From JBBQHX01 sp038324385 (GTDB taxonomy: Bacteria; Gemmatimonadota; Gemmatimonadetes; Gemmatimonadales; Gemmatimonadaceae): 36,118 nucleotides of DNA. Of this stretch, positions 16,861 through 24,636 are shown in pieces; the stretch's first letter is position 1, and every line of letters starts with the position of its first letter. Made by a program: the position numbers and the translations under genes. The DNA lies in NCBI GenBank assembly GCA_038324385.1, contig JBBQHX010000009.1, forward strand, positions 1-36,118, written 5' to 3'. The notes under the pieces were generated by a model. It saw only the letters and a list, made by a program, of their open reading frames with translations. It made no database searches and had not been told where the DNA came from.

Positions 16861-18005
16861 TGGGGATCGAGGGACCGCTGCGCGATCTGGCCGTGCACGA
16901 CGTTTTTCAACTGCTCGACCTGGGTCGGAAGAGCGGGGCGTTGGTGATCGGGTCCGAACTGCGCAACAACGAGGGGCGCGTCTGGTTCGAGGACGGGTGC
17001 GTCGTGTACGCGTGCATCCGGAGCAATCCGCATCCGCTGGGGTCGTTGCTGGTGCGCACCGGCCGGATCACCGACGGCGATCACGCGCTCGCGCGGGCGA
17101 TGCAGCGCGAACGGGGCGACCGCCGCCGGCTTGGCGAGATCCTGGTTGACATCGGCGCGATCTCGAGGCACGAGCTGGAGCAGCAGGTGCGGCAGCAGGT
17201 CGAGGCCGTCGCCTTCGAGCTGCTCTCGTGGGACGAGGGCTTCTTCCGCTTCGACGAGAGCGGCGGCGATCTCTCCAGCGCCGACGCGACGGTGCGCATT
17301 CCGACCGAGTCTCTCCTGATGGAAGCCGCGCGGCGGATCGACGAGTGGTCGCGGATCCGCGAGCGCGTTCCGCATCTCGATCTCGTTCCGCGACTGTCCG
17401 GACCCGACGGCGGCGCGATGCCGCGTCTCGACCTGCTGCCGACGGAGTGGCGCATGCTGACGCTGATCGACGGCCAGCGGTCGTTGCGCGGAATCGCCGA
17501 AGAGATCGGCGAGAGCGAGTTCGACGTGGCGCGCATCGCCTTCGGTCTCGTGTGCACCGGGGTGCTCGAACTGGTGACCGAGCACGACGCCGATATGCAT
17601 GCCGGGCTCTCTGCAGTGTCGGTGACTCACGTTCGTCAGGCGCGAGCCGCTCTGGACCTCGGCGCGTTCGACGATGCCATCGCCGAGGCGCGTCTCGCCC
17701 TCGCGGTCGAACCTCAAGCTACCGATGCACGTCGTGTCCTGATCGACGCGCTCCGGCGGACGGGACAGCGTGAGGCCTGGGCCGAGGAGCTCCGGCGATC
17801 CGTCCTGATGCCGGCCCAGCACGCGGAGATCTGGCGTGAGGCCGGCTTTCTCGCCGCGATGGAGGGCCGGCTGGTGGAAGCCATGCGCGGCTGGCAGCTC
17901 TATCTCGCGGCCGGTCCGGACGACGCCGAAGCCGAACGCGTGCGCGCGGCGCTGGCGGCCGCGGAGACGCTCCACCAGATCGTCGAGGCCCGCTTCCGTG
18001 CCTGA
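16860..18005 (+). CDS. DUF4388 (PATAN) - TPR protein, first copy
   Basis: A 381-residue protein. The N-terminal PATAN/DUF4388 domain reads MGIEGPLRDLAVHDVFQLLD then GRKSGALVIG and GRVWFEDGCVVYACI, extending to about residue 135 with LGEILVDIGAISRHELEQQV and GFFRFDE. A small winged-helix-like segment (about 193-240, LTLIDGQRSLRGIAEEIGES) and two or more TPR-like helices (about 250-381) follow. PATAN domains are known partners of MglA-type GTPases and receiver proteins. A second copy of this architecture lies at 21703, on the other side of the Roadblock-MglA-AAA+ genes. The ATG overlaps the previous stop by one base, and the stop overlaps the next start by eight bases. Confidence 0.88.
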   Translation: MGIEGPLRDLAVHDVFQLLDLGRKSGALVIGSELRNNEGRVWFEDGCVVYACIRSNPHPLGSLLVRTGRITDGDHALARAMQRERGDRRRLGEILVDIGAISRHELEQQVRQQVEAVAFELLSWDEGFFRFDESGGDLSSADATVRIPTESLLMEAARRIDEWSRIRERVPHLDLVPRLSGPDGGAMPRLDLLPTEWRMLTLIDGQRSLRGIAEEIGESEFDVARIAFGLVCTGVLELVTEHDADMHAGLSAVSVTHVRQARAALDLGAFDDAIAEARLALAVEPQATDARRVLIDALRRTGQREAWAEELRRSVLMPAQHAEIWREAGFLAAMEGRLVEAMRGWQLYLAAGPDDAEAERVRAALAAAETLHQIVEARFRA

Positions 18006-18744
18006 CGACATCCGTCGCCTCAGCGCCGAGTTGGCGCGCGATCCCTCGAGTCTCGCCATTCTCACGCTCGGCGAGCAGTTGCGGCGGTCAGGGCGCAGCG
18101 ACCAGGCCCGAGCGATCGCCGACGACGCGCGCCGTCGCCATCCGGGGAACGCTGGCGCGCACGCGCTCGTCGCCCGCATTGCCCTCGATCGCGGCGATCG
18201 CGCCGCAGCGAGTGCTGCCTGGACGGAGGCGGCGCGTCTCGCGCCGGCGCATCCCGACGCCGCCCGGGGACTCGCCTGGCTGACGCTGCAGGATGGGCAC
18301 CCCGAGCAGGCGCGGGCGATTCTGCAGCGCGCTTGTGCCGCGGGAGACGACGCCGGGTTGCGGGCGGCGTTCGACCGGCTCGACGCGCGTCTCGTGGCCG
18401 ACGCGGCTGCACCCCTCACAGCTCCATCGCCACGGGTGGAGCCGCCTGAGTCGACGGCCCCCGCGGTCGAGGTACCCGACACGGCGACGTCAGGTGCGCT
18501 CGAGGCGCTCGCCCGCGACGCACACGCCTTTGTGGCGGCCGTGGGGATTGGCCAGTGGGAGGCGGCGATCGTCGAGGGGGAGTGCGGGCTGACGGGCGTC
18601 GCGCCGCAGCCGACATCCATCGGTAGGTCGGCGCACCGAACCGCCGTTGCTGCACCTATTCCGCTCGGGCGATTTCGTCGCGCGTTCCTTTCGACCGTGC
18701 CCGGGGCGGAGCCGCCGCCCGCGTCGGCCGTGGGGGGTCCGTGA
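17998..18744 (+). CDS. TPR protein with a possible C-terminal Roadblock-like segment
   Basis: A 248-residue protein. Residues 1-125 are TPR-like helices (LAILTLGEQLRRSGRSDQAR, then GNAGAHALVARIALDRGDRA and PDAARGLAWLTLQDGHPEQA). A Pro/Ala/Thr linker (about 135-165) leads to a C-terminal stretch with FVAAVGIGQWEAAIVEGE and APIPLGRFRRAFLS. That stretch weakly recalls the strands of Roadblock/LC7 domains, which would fit a gene directly before a Roadblock protein, but it is not a firm match. The GTG start lies within the end of the previous gene, and the stop overlaps the next GTG by four bases. Function: probable scaffold in the MglA module, inferred. Confidence 0.7.
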   Translation: MPDDIRRLSAELARDPSSLAILTLGEQLRRSGRSDQARAIADDARRRHPGNAGAHALVARIALDRGDRAAASAAWTEAARLAPAHPDAARGLAWLTLQDGHPEQARAILQRACAAGDDAGLRAAFDRLDARLVADAAAPLTAPSPRVEPPESTAPAVEVPDTATSGALEALARDAHAFVAAVGIGQWEAAIVEGECGLTGVAPQPTSIGRSAHRTAVAAPIPLGRFRRAFLSTVPGAEPPPASAVGGP

Positions 18745-19106
18745 CCGTCACGCTGCAGCATCGGCTGCGGACCACGTTGCGCGAGGTGGCCGCCACTCGT
18801 GGTGTCTTCGGTGCGCTGCTCGCCGATGCCGGCGATGGGATCATCGTCGCGTCGAGCCTCGATGTCGGACTCGATGCGGAGGCGATCGCCGCACTGGCTG
18901 CCGCGCTGTTCACGCGCGCCCGTACCGCCAGCGCGGCGGCGGCGCACGGCGACGCCCTCGTGCTGCACGTGCACGCCGAGTATGGCTGGGTGTGCGTGAC
19001 CGGCCACGGGACGCTGGTGCTCGTGGTGGTGGCCGATCGGCGGGCCGCATCCGGGCCCGTGCGCGCCGCGATGCTGCGCGCACGTTCCGCTCTCGCAGAC
19101 CTCTGA
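18741..19106 (+). CDS. Roadblock/LC7-domain protein (MglB-like)
   Basis: A 121-residue single Roadblock/LC7 domain: an N-terminal helix (TVTLQHRLRTTLREVAATRG), the strand pair GALLADAGDGIIVAS, a central helix (DAEAIAALAAALFTRARTA), strands around DALVLHVHAEYGWVCVT and TLVLVVVAD, and a C-terminal helix. In MglA/MglB systems the Roadblock partner is the GTPase-activating protein that restricts active MglA to one pole. The MglA-like gene starts 18 bases downstream, giving the usual mglB-mglA order. Identity as a true GAP is inferred from order and fold. Confidence 0.85.
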   Translation: MTVTLQHRLRTTLREVAATRGVFGALLADAGDGIIVASSLDVGLDAEAIAALAAALFTRARTASAAAAHGDALVLHVHAEYGWVCVTGHGTLVLVVVADRRAASGPVRAAMLRARSALADL

Positions 19107-19124
19107 CCCGCAGGTTGTCGCACC

Positions 19125-19742
19125 GTGTCCATCGTCAACTACGCAACGCGCGAGATCACCTGCAAGATCGTTTTCTATGGCCCCGGCCGGGCGGGCAAGA
19201 CGACGAATCTGCAATACATTCATGGGCGTGTGCCTGAGGAACGGCGCGGCCGCATGCTCTCGCTCGCGACCCAGAACGAGCGGACGCTCTTCTTCGACTT
19301 CCTGCCGCTCGATCTCGGGCAGATCTCCGGCTTCACCACGCGGCTGCAACTGTATACCGTCCCGGGACAGATCTACTACGAAACGACGCGGCGACTCGTC
19401 CTGCAGGGCGCCGACGGCGTTGTCTTCGTCGCGGACAGCCAGACCCGACAGCTCGACGAGAACATCGAGAGCCTGCGCGATCTGCACGAGAATCTGGCGT
19501 TGCAGGACATCGCCGCGCGCGACTTTCCGCTGGTCCTCCAGTACAACAAGCGCGATCTACCCCGGGACTTGATTCTCGCCACCGACGATCTGGACGACGC
19601 CTTGAACTTTCGGAACGTGCCGGCATTCGACGCCGATGCGCTGCACGGGCGCGGTGTGTTCGAGACGCTCCGCGCGATCTCGGGGCTGGTGCTGCGCCGT
19701 CTCGGCACGGGTGCGCCCGCGAACGTCGCGGTCGCCGGATGA
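19125..19742 (+). CDS. MglA-like small Ras-type GTPase
   Basis: A 205-residue small GTPase. The P-loop is GPGRAGKTTN (residues 19-28), the G3/switch II region is YTVPGQIYYE (77-86) with Thr in place of the usual Asp, a known MglA trait, and the base-specificity motif is NKRD (141-144). The opening CKIVFYGPGRAGKT and RTLFFDFLPLDLG are typical MglA. MglA-GTP sets front-rear polarity in gliding and twitching bacteria and is controlled by MglB. Here it follows a Roadblock gene and overlaps the AAA+ gene by ATGA. The C-terminal tail is short and flexible. Confidence 0.93.
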   Translation: MSIVNYATREITCKIVFYGPGRAGKTTNLQYIHGRVPEERRGRMLSLATQNERTLFFDFLPLDLGQISGFTTRLQLYTVPGQIYYETTRRLVLQGADGVVFVADSQTRQLDENIESLRDLHENLALQDIAARDFPLVLQYNKRDLPRDLILATDDLDDALNFRNVPAFDADALHGRGVFETLRAISGLVLRRLGTGAPANVAVAG

Positions 19743-20776
19743 CCGCCGTCCTGCTCGATGGCCGGTTTCGGTTCGACAACTACGTGGTCGGCGCGACCAA
19801 CCGCCTCGCCGTCGCCGCCGCGCGCGCGGTCGCGGAGTCGCCCGGGGCGGCCTACAATCCGCTCTTCATCTACAGCGGGTCGGGGCTCGGCAAGACACAT
19901 CTCGTGAGCGCGATCGGGCATCAGGCCTCGGCGCGCCACCCGGATCTGTCGGCGGCCTACATCACCATCGACGAGTTCATCGAGGAGTGGCTGGGCGCCG
20001 TCGCGACGGGTATGCTCGAGCCGCTCAAGCAGCGCTATCGCAGCTATGACATGCTGCTGCTCGACGACGTGCAGTTCCTCACCGGACAGCGTGAGACGCA
20101 GAGCGAGCTGCTGCGCCTGTTCAACCAGTTGCAGGCCGCGGGCAAGCAGATCGTGATGGCCAGCGACCGTCCGCCGGGAGAGATTCCCGACGTCGACGAG
20201 CGGCTAATCTCGCGCCTGTCCGGCGGGTTGGTGGTCGACATCGGCCTGCCCGACTATGAAACGCGACTGGCGATTCTCCGGAATCTTGCCAGCACGCGCG
20301 ACGCCGCGATGTCCCCCGATGTCCTCGAGGCCCTGTCGCGCCTGGACTTCACCAATGTGCGGGAGATGCAGGGCGCGCTCAATCGACTGACCGCCTACGA
20401 CGCGCTCGGCGAAGGGGTGGTACACGCGGGAAATCTGCGCGCCATTCTGGGCTTTCGTGATCGCCCGACGCCGCCGCGCGCGATGGCGGGCGCGTCAGGC
20501 GGCGAGGAGGACGAGGCTTTTCTCGCGCCGGCGGAGTTTGCCGATTTCGTCGCCGACGTGTCGCGCACCGTCGAGGAGGCGGTCGCGCCGTGGAAGCTGC
20601 GCCTGACCGAGGCGATCGCCGCCTGGTCCCCCGACGGATTCCGCACGACCGTGCTGGAGCGCGCGCTACACCTGTCGCGCGAGCCAGACGTGGAGGGGTT
20701 GCTAACCACCTTCGCCGCCGCGGTCGGCCACCTCGGCGCGCTCGAGCGCGAGGCGATCACCCTCGCACCGGGCTAG
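19739..20776 (+). CDS. DnaA-like AAA+ ATPase, first half of an apparent tandem AAA+ protein
   Basis: A 345-residue protein with a DnaA/Hda-type AAA+ core: RFDNYVVGATNRLAVAAARA (11-30), Walker A GSGLGKTH (47-54), Walker B LLLDDVQF (106-113), the arginine-finger region ERLISRLSGGL (154-164), and sensor II VREMQGALNR (207-216). No N-terminal DnaA domain I and no DNA-binding domain IV are present, so it is not the replication initiator. A C-terminal helical part (about 255-345) ends at a TAG codon; the same frame continues open and encodes a second DnaA-like core. The ATG overlaps the mglA stop by four bases. It may be an ATP-driven regulator of the MglA/Che complex; this is inferred from context. 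Confidence 0.85.
   Translation: MTAVLLDGRFRFDNYVVGATNRLAVAAARAVAESPGAAYNPLFIYSGSGLGKTHLVSAIGHQASARHPDLSAAYITIDEFIEEWLGAVATGMLEPLKQRYRSYDMLLLDDVQFLTGQRETQSELLRLFNQLQAAGKQIVMASDRPPGEIPDVDERLISRLSGGLVVDIGLPDYETRLAILRNLASTRDAAMSPDVLEALSRLDFTNVREMQGALNRLTAYDALGEGVVHAGNLRAILGFRDRPTPPRAMAGASGGEEDEAFLAPAEFADFVADVSRTVEEAVAPWKLRLTEAIAAWSPDGFRTTVLERALHLSREPDVEGLLTTFAAAVGHLGALEREAITLAPG
20774..20776 (+). other. In-frame amber codon between two DnaA-like AAA+ domains
   Basis: TAG followed by CGC separates LEREAITLAPG from RGHTVFRDPERV in one reading frame. The frame is open on both sides, from 19739 to 21703. Immediately after the stop the encoded peptide runs as a linker straight into a second AAA+ domain, with no ATG, GTG or TTG until 20945. 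TAG is a normal stop elsewhere here (27866-27868 and 29146-29148), so a changed code is unlikely. Confidence 0.85.
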
Positions 20777-20944
20777 CGCGGGCACACCGTCTTTCGGGAT
20801 CCGGAGCGGGTCGCGCCTGCGGAATCGCTGCTCGCGCGGCTGCGCGTCGGCGGCGACCCGCTCCCCGGCCCCGACGCCGGCTGCACCCACGAGGGGTTCG
20901 TCGTCGGCCCGCCCAACCATCTCGCGGCCCGCGCCGGCGAGTCC

Positions 20945-21703
20945 GTGGGGCGCGAACCGGGACGTCATTTCAATCCGCTCGTCCTGTATGGACCGAGCGG
21001 GGTGGGGAAGACTCATCTCCTGCACGCGATCGGCAACCAGCTGCGCGAAACGCTCGACGACACCGCCGCCGTCGTGTGCGTTTCGGCCGAGCAGTTCGTG
21101 GAGGACGTAGTGGCCGCGACCCAGAGTGGTACGATCGATCATCTGCGCGCACGGTATCGTGCTGCGGACGCGCTGCTGCTCGACGACCTGCACGCGGTCG
21201 CCGGCACCGAGCGCGCCCAGGCCGAGCTGTTCCATCTGTTCAACGCGCTTTCGGCCGACGGCAAGCCGATGGTGTTCGCCTGCGACCGCGCCCCCTCGGA
21301 GCTGGAACAGGTGGAGCCGCGGCTGCGCTCGCGCCTGTCGGCCGGATTGGTGGCGGCGCTGGCCCCGCCCGACCGCGCGATGCGCCGAACGCTCTATCAG
21401 CAGGCGCTCGCGCCGGTGGCGCCGCGGGTGCCTGACGACGTGCTGGATTTCCTCGCCGACCGTTCGCTCGCGGGCGTCCGTGAACTGCACGGGCGCGCGA
21501 GTCAGGTGATCGCGCTCAGCCGCACGGGCGTGCCGCTCGCTGTCGATACCATCCGCAACGAGCTCGAGGGACACTTCCTTCCATCGGCCGGCGCGCCGCG
21601 GGCTCTCGCCCGTGCGGCGGCGGACCCGTTCTTCACCGATGACGAGCGGGTCGTCTGGGACTGGCACGATGTACCCGGTCGCGCGATCGAGGAGCTCCGC
21701 TGA
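20945..21703 (+). CDS. DnaA-like AAA+ ATPase, second half (5' end disrupted or lacking a proper start)
   Basis: From the first usable start, GTG 20945, this gives 252 residues with Walker A GPSGVGKTH, Walker B LLLDDLHAVAG, the arginine-finger region PRLRSRLSAGL-like (RLRSRLSAGL) and sensor II VRELHGRASQ. But the AAA+ fold begins earlier: in the same frame, 20777-20944 encodes a linker and then EGFVVGPPNHLAARAGESVG, the N-terminal strand and helix of a DnaA-type AAA+ module. A product started at 20945 would lack this nucleotide-contacting piece. The coding continuity to 20777 suggests one ancestral tandem protein with the gene upstream. The stop overlaps the next ATG by one base, keeping the operon intact. 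Confidence 0.75.
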   Translation: MGREPGRHFNPLVLYGPSGVGKTHLLHAIGNQLRETLDDTAAVVCVSAEQFVEDVVAATQSGTIDHLRARYRAADALLLDDLHAVAGTERAQAELFHLFNALSADGKPMVFACDRAPSELEQVEPRLRSRLSAGLVAALAPPDRAMRRTLYQQALAPVAPRVPDDVLDFLADRSLAGVRELHGRASQVIALSRTGVPLAVDTIRNELEGHFLPSAGAPRALARAAADPFFTDDERVVWDWHDVPGRAIEELR

Positions 21704-23328
21704 TGGCGATCCGTGGAAGCCTTCGTGAGGCGAGTTTCGCCGACGTGTTGCAGCTCCTGGCGATGGGACGTAAAACCGGGTGCCTCAGCGTCACGCATCG
21801 TGGGAAGTTCGGGCAGATCTACTTCGAGGACGGGCGCATCAACTTCGCCACGATCGTCAACCGGCGCGATCGGCTCGGCGACATCCTGGTCAAGGGTGGA
21901 CACGTGCCGCAGGAGACACTCACCGAGGCCGTCGCCGCCCAGGACGGCCTGCGCGACGTGCGGCTTGGGGAGATTCTCGTCTCACGCGGCGTGCTGGCGC
22001 GCGACGTGTTGCAGCAGCAGATCCGCGTGCAGATCGAGGAGGCGGTCTATCACCTCTTCACCTGGGCCGAAGGCACATTCAACTTCGAGCCGGACATCTA
22101 TCCCGACGATCAGGATCTGCTGGTCTCGATCAGTCCCGAGTCGCTGCTCCTGGAAGGGGCGCGTCGGGTCGACGAATGGACGCTGATCGCCCGGAAGATT
22201 CCCTCGCTGGATCTCATCTTCACGATCGATCGCGAGCATCTCGCCCAGAGTTCGGCCGACCTCACGGCGACGCAGCAGACGCTCGTGCCGCTCATCGACG
22301 GTCGCCGCGACGTGCAGGCGATGGTCGAGGAATCCGGGCTGATCGAGTTCGAGGTCGGCAAGGCGCTCTACGGCCTCGCGATGGCGGGCTTCCTTCATCG
22401 CGTCGGCAAGTCCGAGCCGCGAGATCAGGGCGCCCAGCCCGAAGGACGAATCGACGAACATCGCAACCTGGGCGTCGCGTTCTACAAGACCGGGATGCTC
22501 GACGAGTCGATGCGCGAGTTCCGGCGCGTGCTGGAGCTGCGTCGTGACGACCTGACCGCGCGCTTCTACATGGGGCTCGTCCTGATGCGTCAGGCGAAGT
22601 GGGCCGACGCCCTCGCCATGCTCGAAGCGACGACCGCCCGCCCCGAGGCGCCGGCGTCGGCGTTCCATAACCTCGCCTATGTGCTGGAACGACTCGGCCG
22701 GGTGGACGAGGCACGCGCGGCGCTGCAGGGCGCGATCGATCGCGGGCTTGCCGACGACGCGCGCGTTCACACGTCGATCGGTGCGCTGGCGCTTCGCGAG
22801 GGCGACGTCGACGGGGCCGATCGTGCGTTAGGCGCGGCGCGTCCGCTCTGGGGCAAACGGCGTCCATCGGCGGCATGGTTCCACTACAGCGGTCTCGCCG
22901 CGGCACTGGCCGGCGATCTCCCTCGTTCGATCGCGCTCCTGGAGGAAGGGGTGCGGCTGCACCCGCACGCCGCACCGCTGTATAACAATCTCGCGGCAGC
23001 GCTCGATCGTCGCGGCCAGCACGAGGCCGCGCTCCGCGTGGCCGAACAGGGACTGCTGCAGGATCCCAGTCTGCCGCAGCTGCACAAGAATGTCGGCGAC
23101 GGGCGCTATCGCTCGGGACGCTATGATGAAGCACTGGAAGCGTACCGGCGCGCGGTGCGTAACGACGAGGGACTCGGCAGCGACGTGTATCTGAAGTTGG
23201 GGAACATCCACTTTCGACGCCAGGAGCATGGCGAGGCGATCCGCTGCTGGGAGCGCGCGCTGGAGATCGATCCTGACAACGCGATCGTGCGGAGCAACCT
23301 GGAGGCGGTCCGCCGCACGGCCTCGTGA
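21703..23328 (+). CDS. DUF4388 (PATAN) - TPR protein, second copy
   Basis: A 541-residue protein with the same plan as the one at 16860. The PATAN domain opens MAIRGSLREASFADVLQLLA, then GRKTGCLSV and GQIYFEDGRINFATI, and continues to about residue 140 with LGEILVSRGVLARDVLQQQI and GTFNFEPD. A winged-helix-like segment (about 190-235, LVPLIDGRRDVQAMVEESGL) and six or more TPRs follow (from 250: EHRNLGVAFYKTGMLDESMR). It is the last gene before cheR, which its stop overlaps by GTGA. Probable role: scaffold coupling the GTPase module to the chemosensory proteins, inferred from its place. Confidence 0.9.
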   Translation: MAIRGSLREASFADVLQLLAMGRKTGCLSVTHRGKFGQIYFEDGRINFATIVNRRDRLGDILVKGGHVPQETLTEAVAAQDGLRDVRLGEILVSRGVLARDVLQQQIRVQIEEAVYHLFTWAEGTFNFEPDIYPDDQDLLVSISPESLLLEGARRVDEWTLIARKIPSLDLIFTIDREHLAQSSADLTATQQTLVPLIDGRRDVQAMVEESGLIEFEVGKALYGLAMAGFLHRVGKSEPRDQGAQPEGRIDEHRNLGVAFYKTGMLDESMREFRRVLELRRDDLTARFYMGLVLMRQAKWADALAMLEATTARPEAPASAFHNLAYVLERLGRVDEARAALQGAIDRGLADDARVHTSIGALALREGDVDGADRALGAARPLWGKRRPSAAWFHYSGLAAALAGDLPRSIALLEEGVRLHPHAAPLYNNLAAALDRRGQHEAALRVAEQGLLQDPSLPQLHKNVGDGRYRSGRYDEALEAYRRAVRNDEGLGSDVYLKLGNIHFRRQEHGEAIRCWERALEIDPDNAIVRSNLEAVRRTAS

Positions 23329-24152
23329 CCGGCGAGGGTGAACTCGATGTGGCCGGCTTCGAGCTGCTGGCGCTGAAGATCGCGGCGGACAGTGGCTTTC
23401 GCTGCGATGCATACAAGCCTCGCTGCCTGCAGCGGCGCATCGCCGTGCGCATGCGCGCCCGCGCCGTGCACACCTACGCCGACTACGCGCGCGTGCTCGA
23501 CAGCGACCCGCACGAGTACGAGCGCCTGCTCGACGCGCTGACGATCAACGTCACGAAGTTCTTCCGCAACTGGGAAACCTACGAGGCGATCGGCCGACTG
23601 GTCGTGCCGGCCCTGTTCGCGCTGCCGGACTCGCAGGTGCGGATCTGGAGCGCCGGATGCGCGTCAGGCGAGGAACCGTACTCGGTCGCGACGCTGCTGC
23701 TGGAGCACGCCCGGGTGACGGGTGCGCCTGACGCGACCGCGCGGATGACCGTGCTCGGGACGGACATCGACGTGGCATCGCTCCGCACTGGCGGCATCGG
23801 GCGCTACCCCGACGCCGCCTTCGCCGACACGCCGGCCGAGCTTCGCGAGCGGTGGTTCGGCCCACCGCCCGGCGGCGAGGTGTCGGCGGCCGCCCGGGCG
23901 ATGGTGCGGTTCGAGCGGCGCGACCTGCTGGCCGCGTCCGCGCCCGACGGGCCGCATCACCTCGTGCTCTGCCGAAACGTTCTGATCTACTTCGACCGCC
24001 GGGCGCAGGATCGGCTGATCCGCGGCTTTCACGACGCGCTCGCCCCGGGTGGGCTGCTGGTGCTCGGCAAGGTCGAGTCGTTGATCGGCGATCTGCGGGA
24101 GCTGTTCGTGACGGTCGATTCGCGCCAGCGGATCTACCGGCGGCGTGCCTGA
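23325..24152 (+). CDS. cheR: Chemoreceptor methyltransferase CheR
   Basis: A 275-residue SAM-dependent methyltransferase that should methylate glutamates on chemoreceptors. The N-terminal helical domain includes INVTKFFRN (74-82), which contacts the substrate. The SAM-binding loop is WSAGCASGEEPYS (108-120), followed by GTDID and LCRNVLIYFD in the catalytic domain. The length is standard and no TPR or other domain is fused. The GTG start overlaps the previous stop by four bases, and the end overlaps cheD. The presence of a methylation system implies methyl-accepting receptors elsewhere in the genome, because none is in this window. Confidence 0.95.
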   Translation: MTGEGELDVAGFELLALKIAADSGFRCDAYKPRCLQRRIAVRMRARAVHTYADYARVLDSDPHEYERLLDALTINVTKFFRNWETYEAIGRLVVPALFALPDSQVRIWSAGCASGEEPYSVATLLLEHARVTGAPDATARMTVLGTDIDVASLRTGGIGRYPDAAFADTPAELRERWFGPPPGGEVSAAARAMVRFERRDLLAASAPDGPHHLVLCRNVLIYFDRRAQDRLIRGFHDALAPGGLLVLGKVESLIGDLRELFVTVDSRQRIYRRRA

Positions 24153-24636
24153 CGCGACGATGCCCATGGAACTCTATGTCGGCGTGGCCGACCTGATCAC
24201 CGCCGACGCCGACGCGACCCTCGTCACGCTCGGACTCGGATCGTGCGTGGCAATCGTGCTGCACGACGCGTCGGCTCGCGTCGGCGGTCTCGCGCACATC
24301 CTGCTGCCCGGGCCGGAGTATGCGCGCGACCGCGACAACGCAGCCAAGTTTCCGTGCACCGCGCTCCCGGTGCTGCTCGGCGAGATGCGGGCACTGGGCG
24401 CCACGCGGCCTCGCGCGCGACTGGTCGGCGGCGCGTCGATGTTCGGGGCGATGCTCGAGGGGGGGATCAACATCGGCGAGCGCAACGCGGTGGCCACGCG
24501 CGCGGCGCTCTCGCGCCACGCGATCCCGCTCGATGGCGAGGACGTTGGCGGCGGCCACGGCCGCAGCGTCTATTTCACCGTGGCTGACGGCCGCGTCCTC
24601 GTCAGGTCGCTGAAGATGGGCGACCGTGACGTCTGA
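24145..24636 (+). CDS. cheD: Chemoreceptor glutamine deamidase CheD
   Basis: A 163-residue CheD protein. The catalytic Cys34 is in LGSCVAIVLHD and His51 in GGLAHILLP. The later blocks VGGASMF, INIGERN and EDVGGGHGRSV are typical of the family. CheD deamidates receptor glutamines and, in systems with CheC, is regulated by CheC binding; cheC lies at 13444. The GTG at 24145 is used; ATG codons at 24160 and 24166 are equally possible and would drop five or seven residues. Its end overlaps cheB by eleven bases. Confidence 0.93.
   Translation: MPDATMPMELYVGVADLITADADATLVTLGLGSCVAIVLHDASARVGGLAHILLPGPEYARDRDNAAKFPCTALPVLLGEMRALGATRPRARLVGGASMFGAMLEGGINIGERNAVATRAALSRHAIPLDGEDVGGGHGRSVYFTVADGRVLVRSLKMGDRDV

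Noticed and set aside
17145..17160. TTGACA within the first PATAN gene as an internal promoter
   Set aside because: There is no acceptable -10 at the right distance and it lies mid-gene in a codon context that explains it.
16443..19487. A 1014-codon open frame on the minus strand across the TPR, PATAN and Roadblock genes
   Set aside because: It is a mirror of GC-rich coding on the plus strand: low-complexity Arg/Ala/Ser-rich product, no domain, while the plus-strand genes under it have clear motifs.
20774..20776. Reassignment of TAG to an amino acid in this genome
   Set aside because: TAG ends two other genes cleanly here (27866-27868 and 29146-29148), so a general recoding is not supported; local readthrough remains open.
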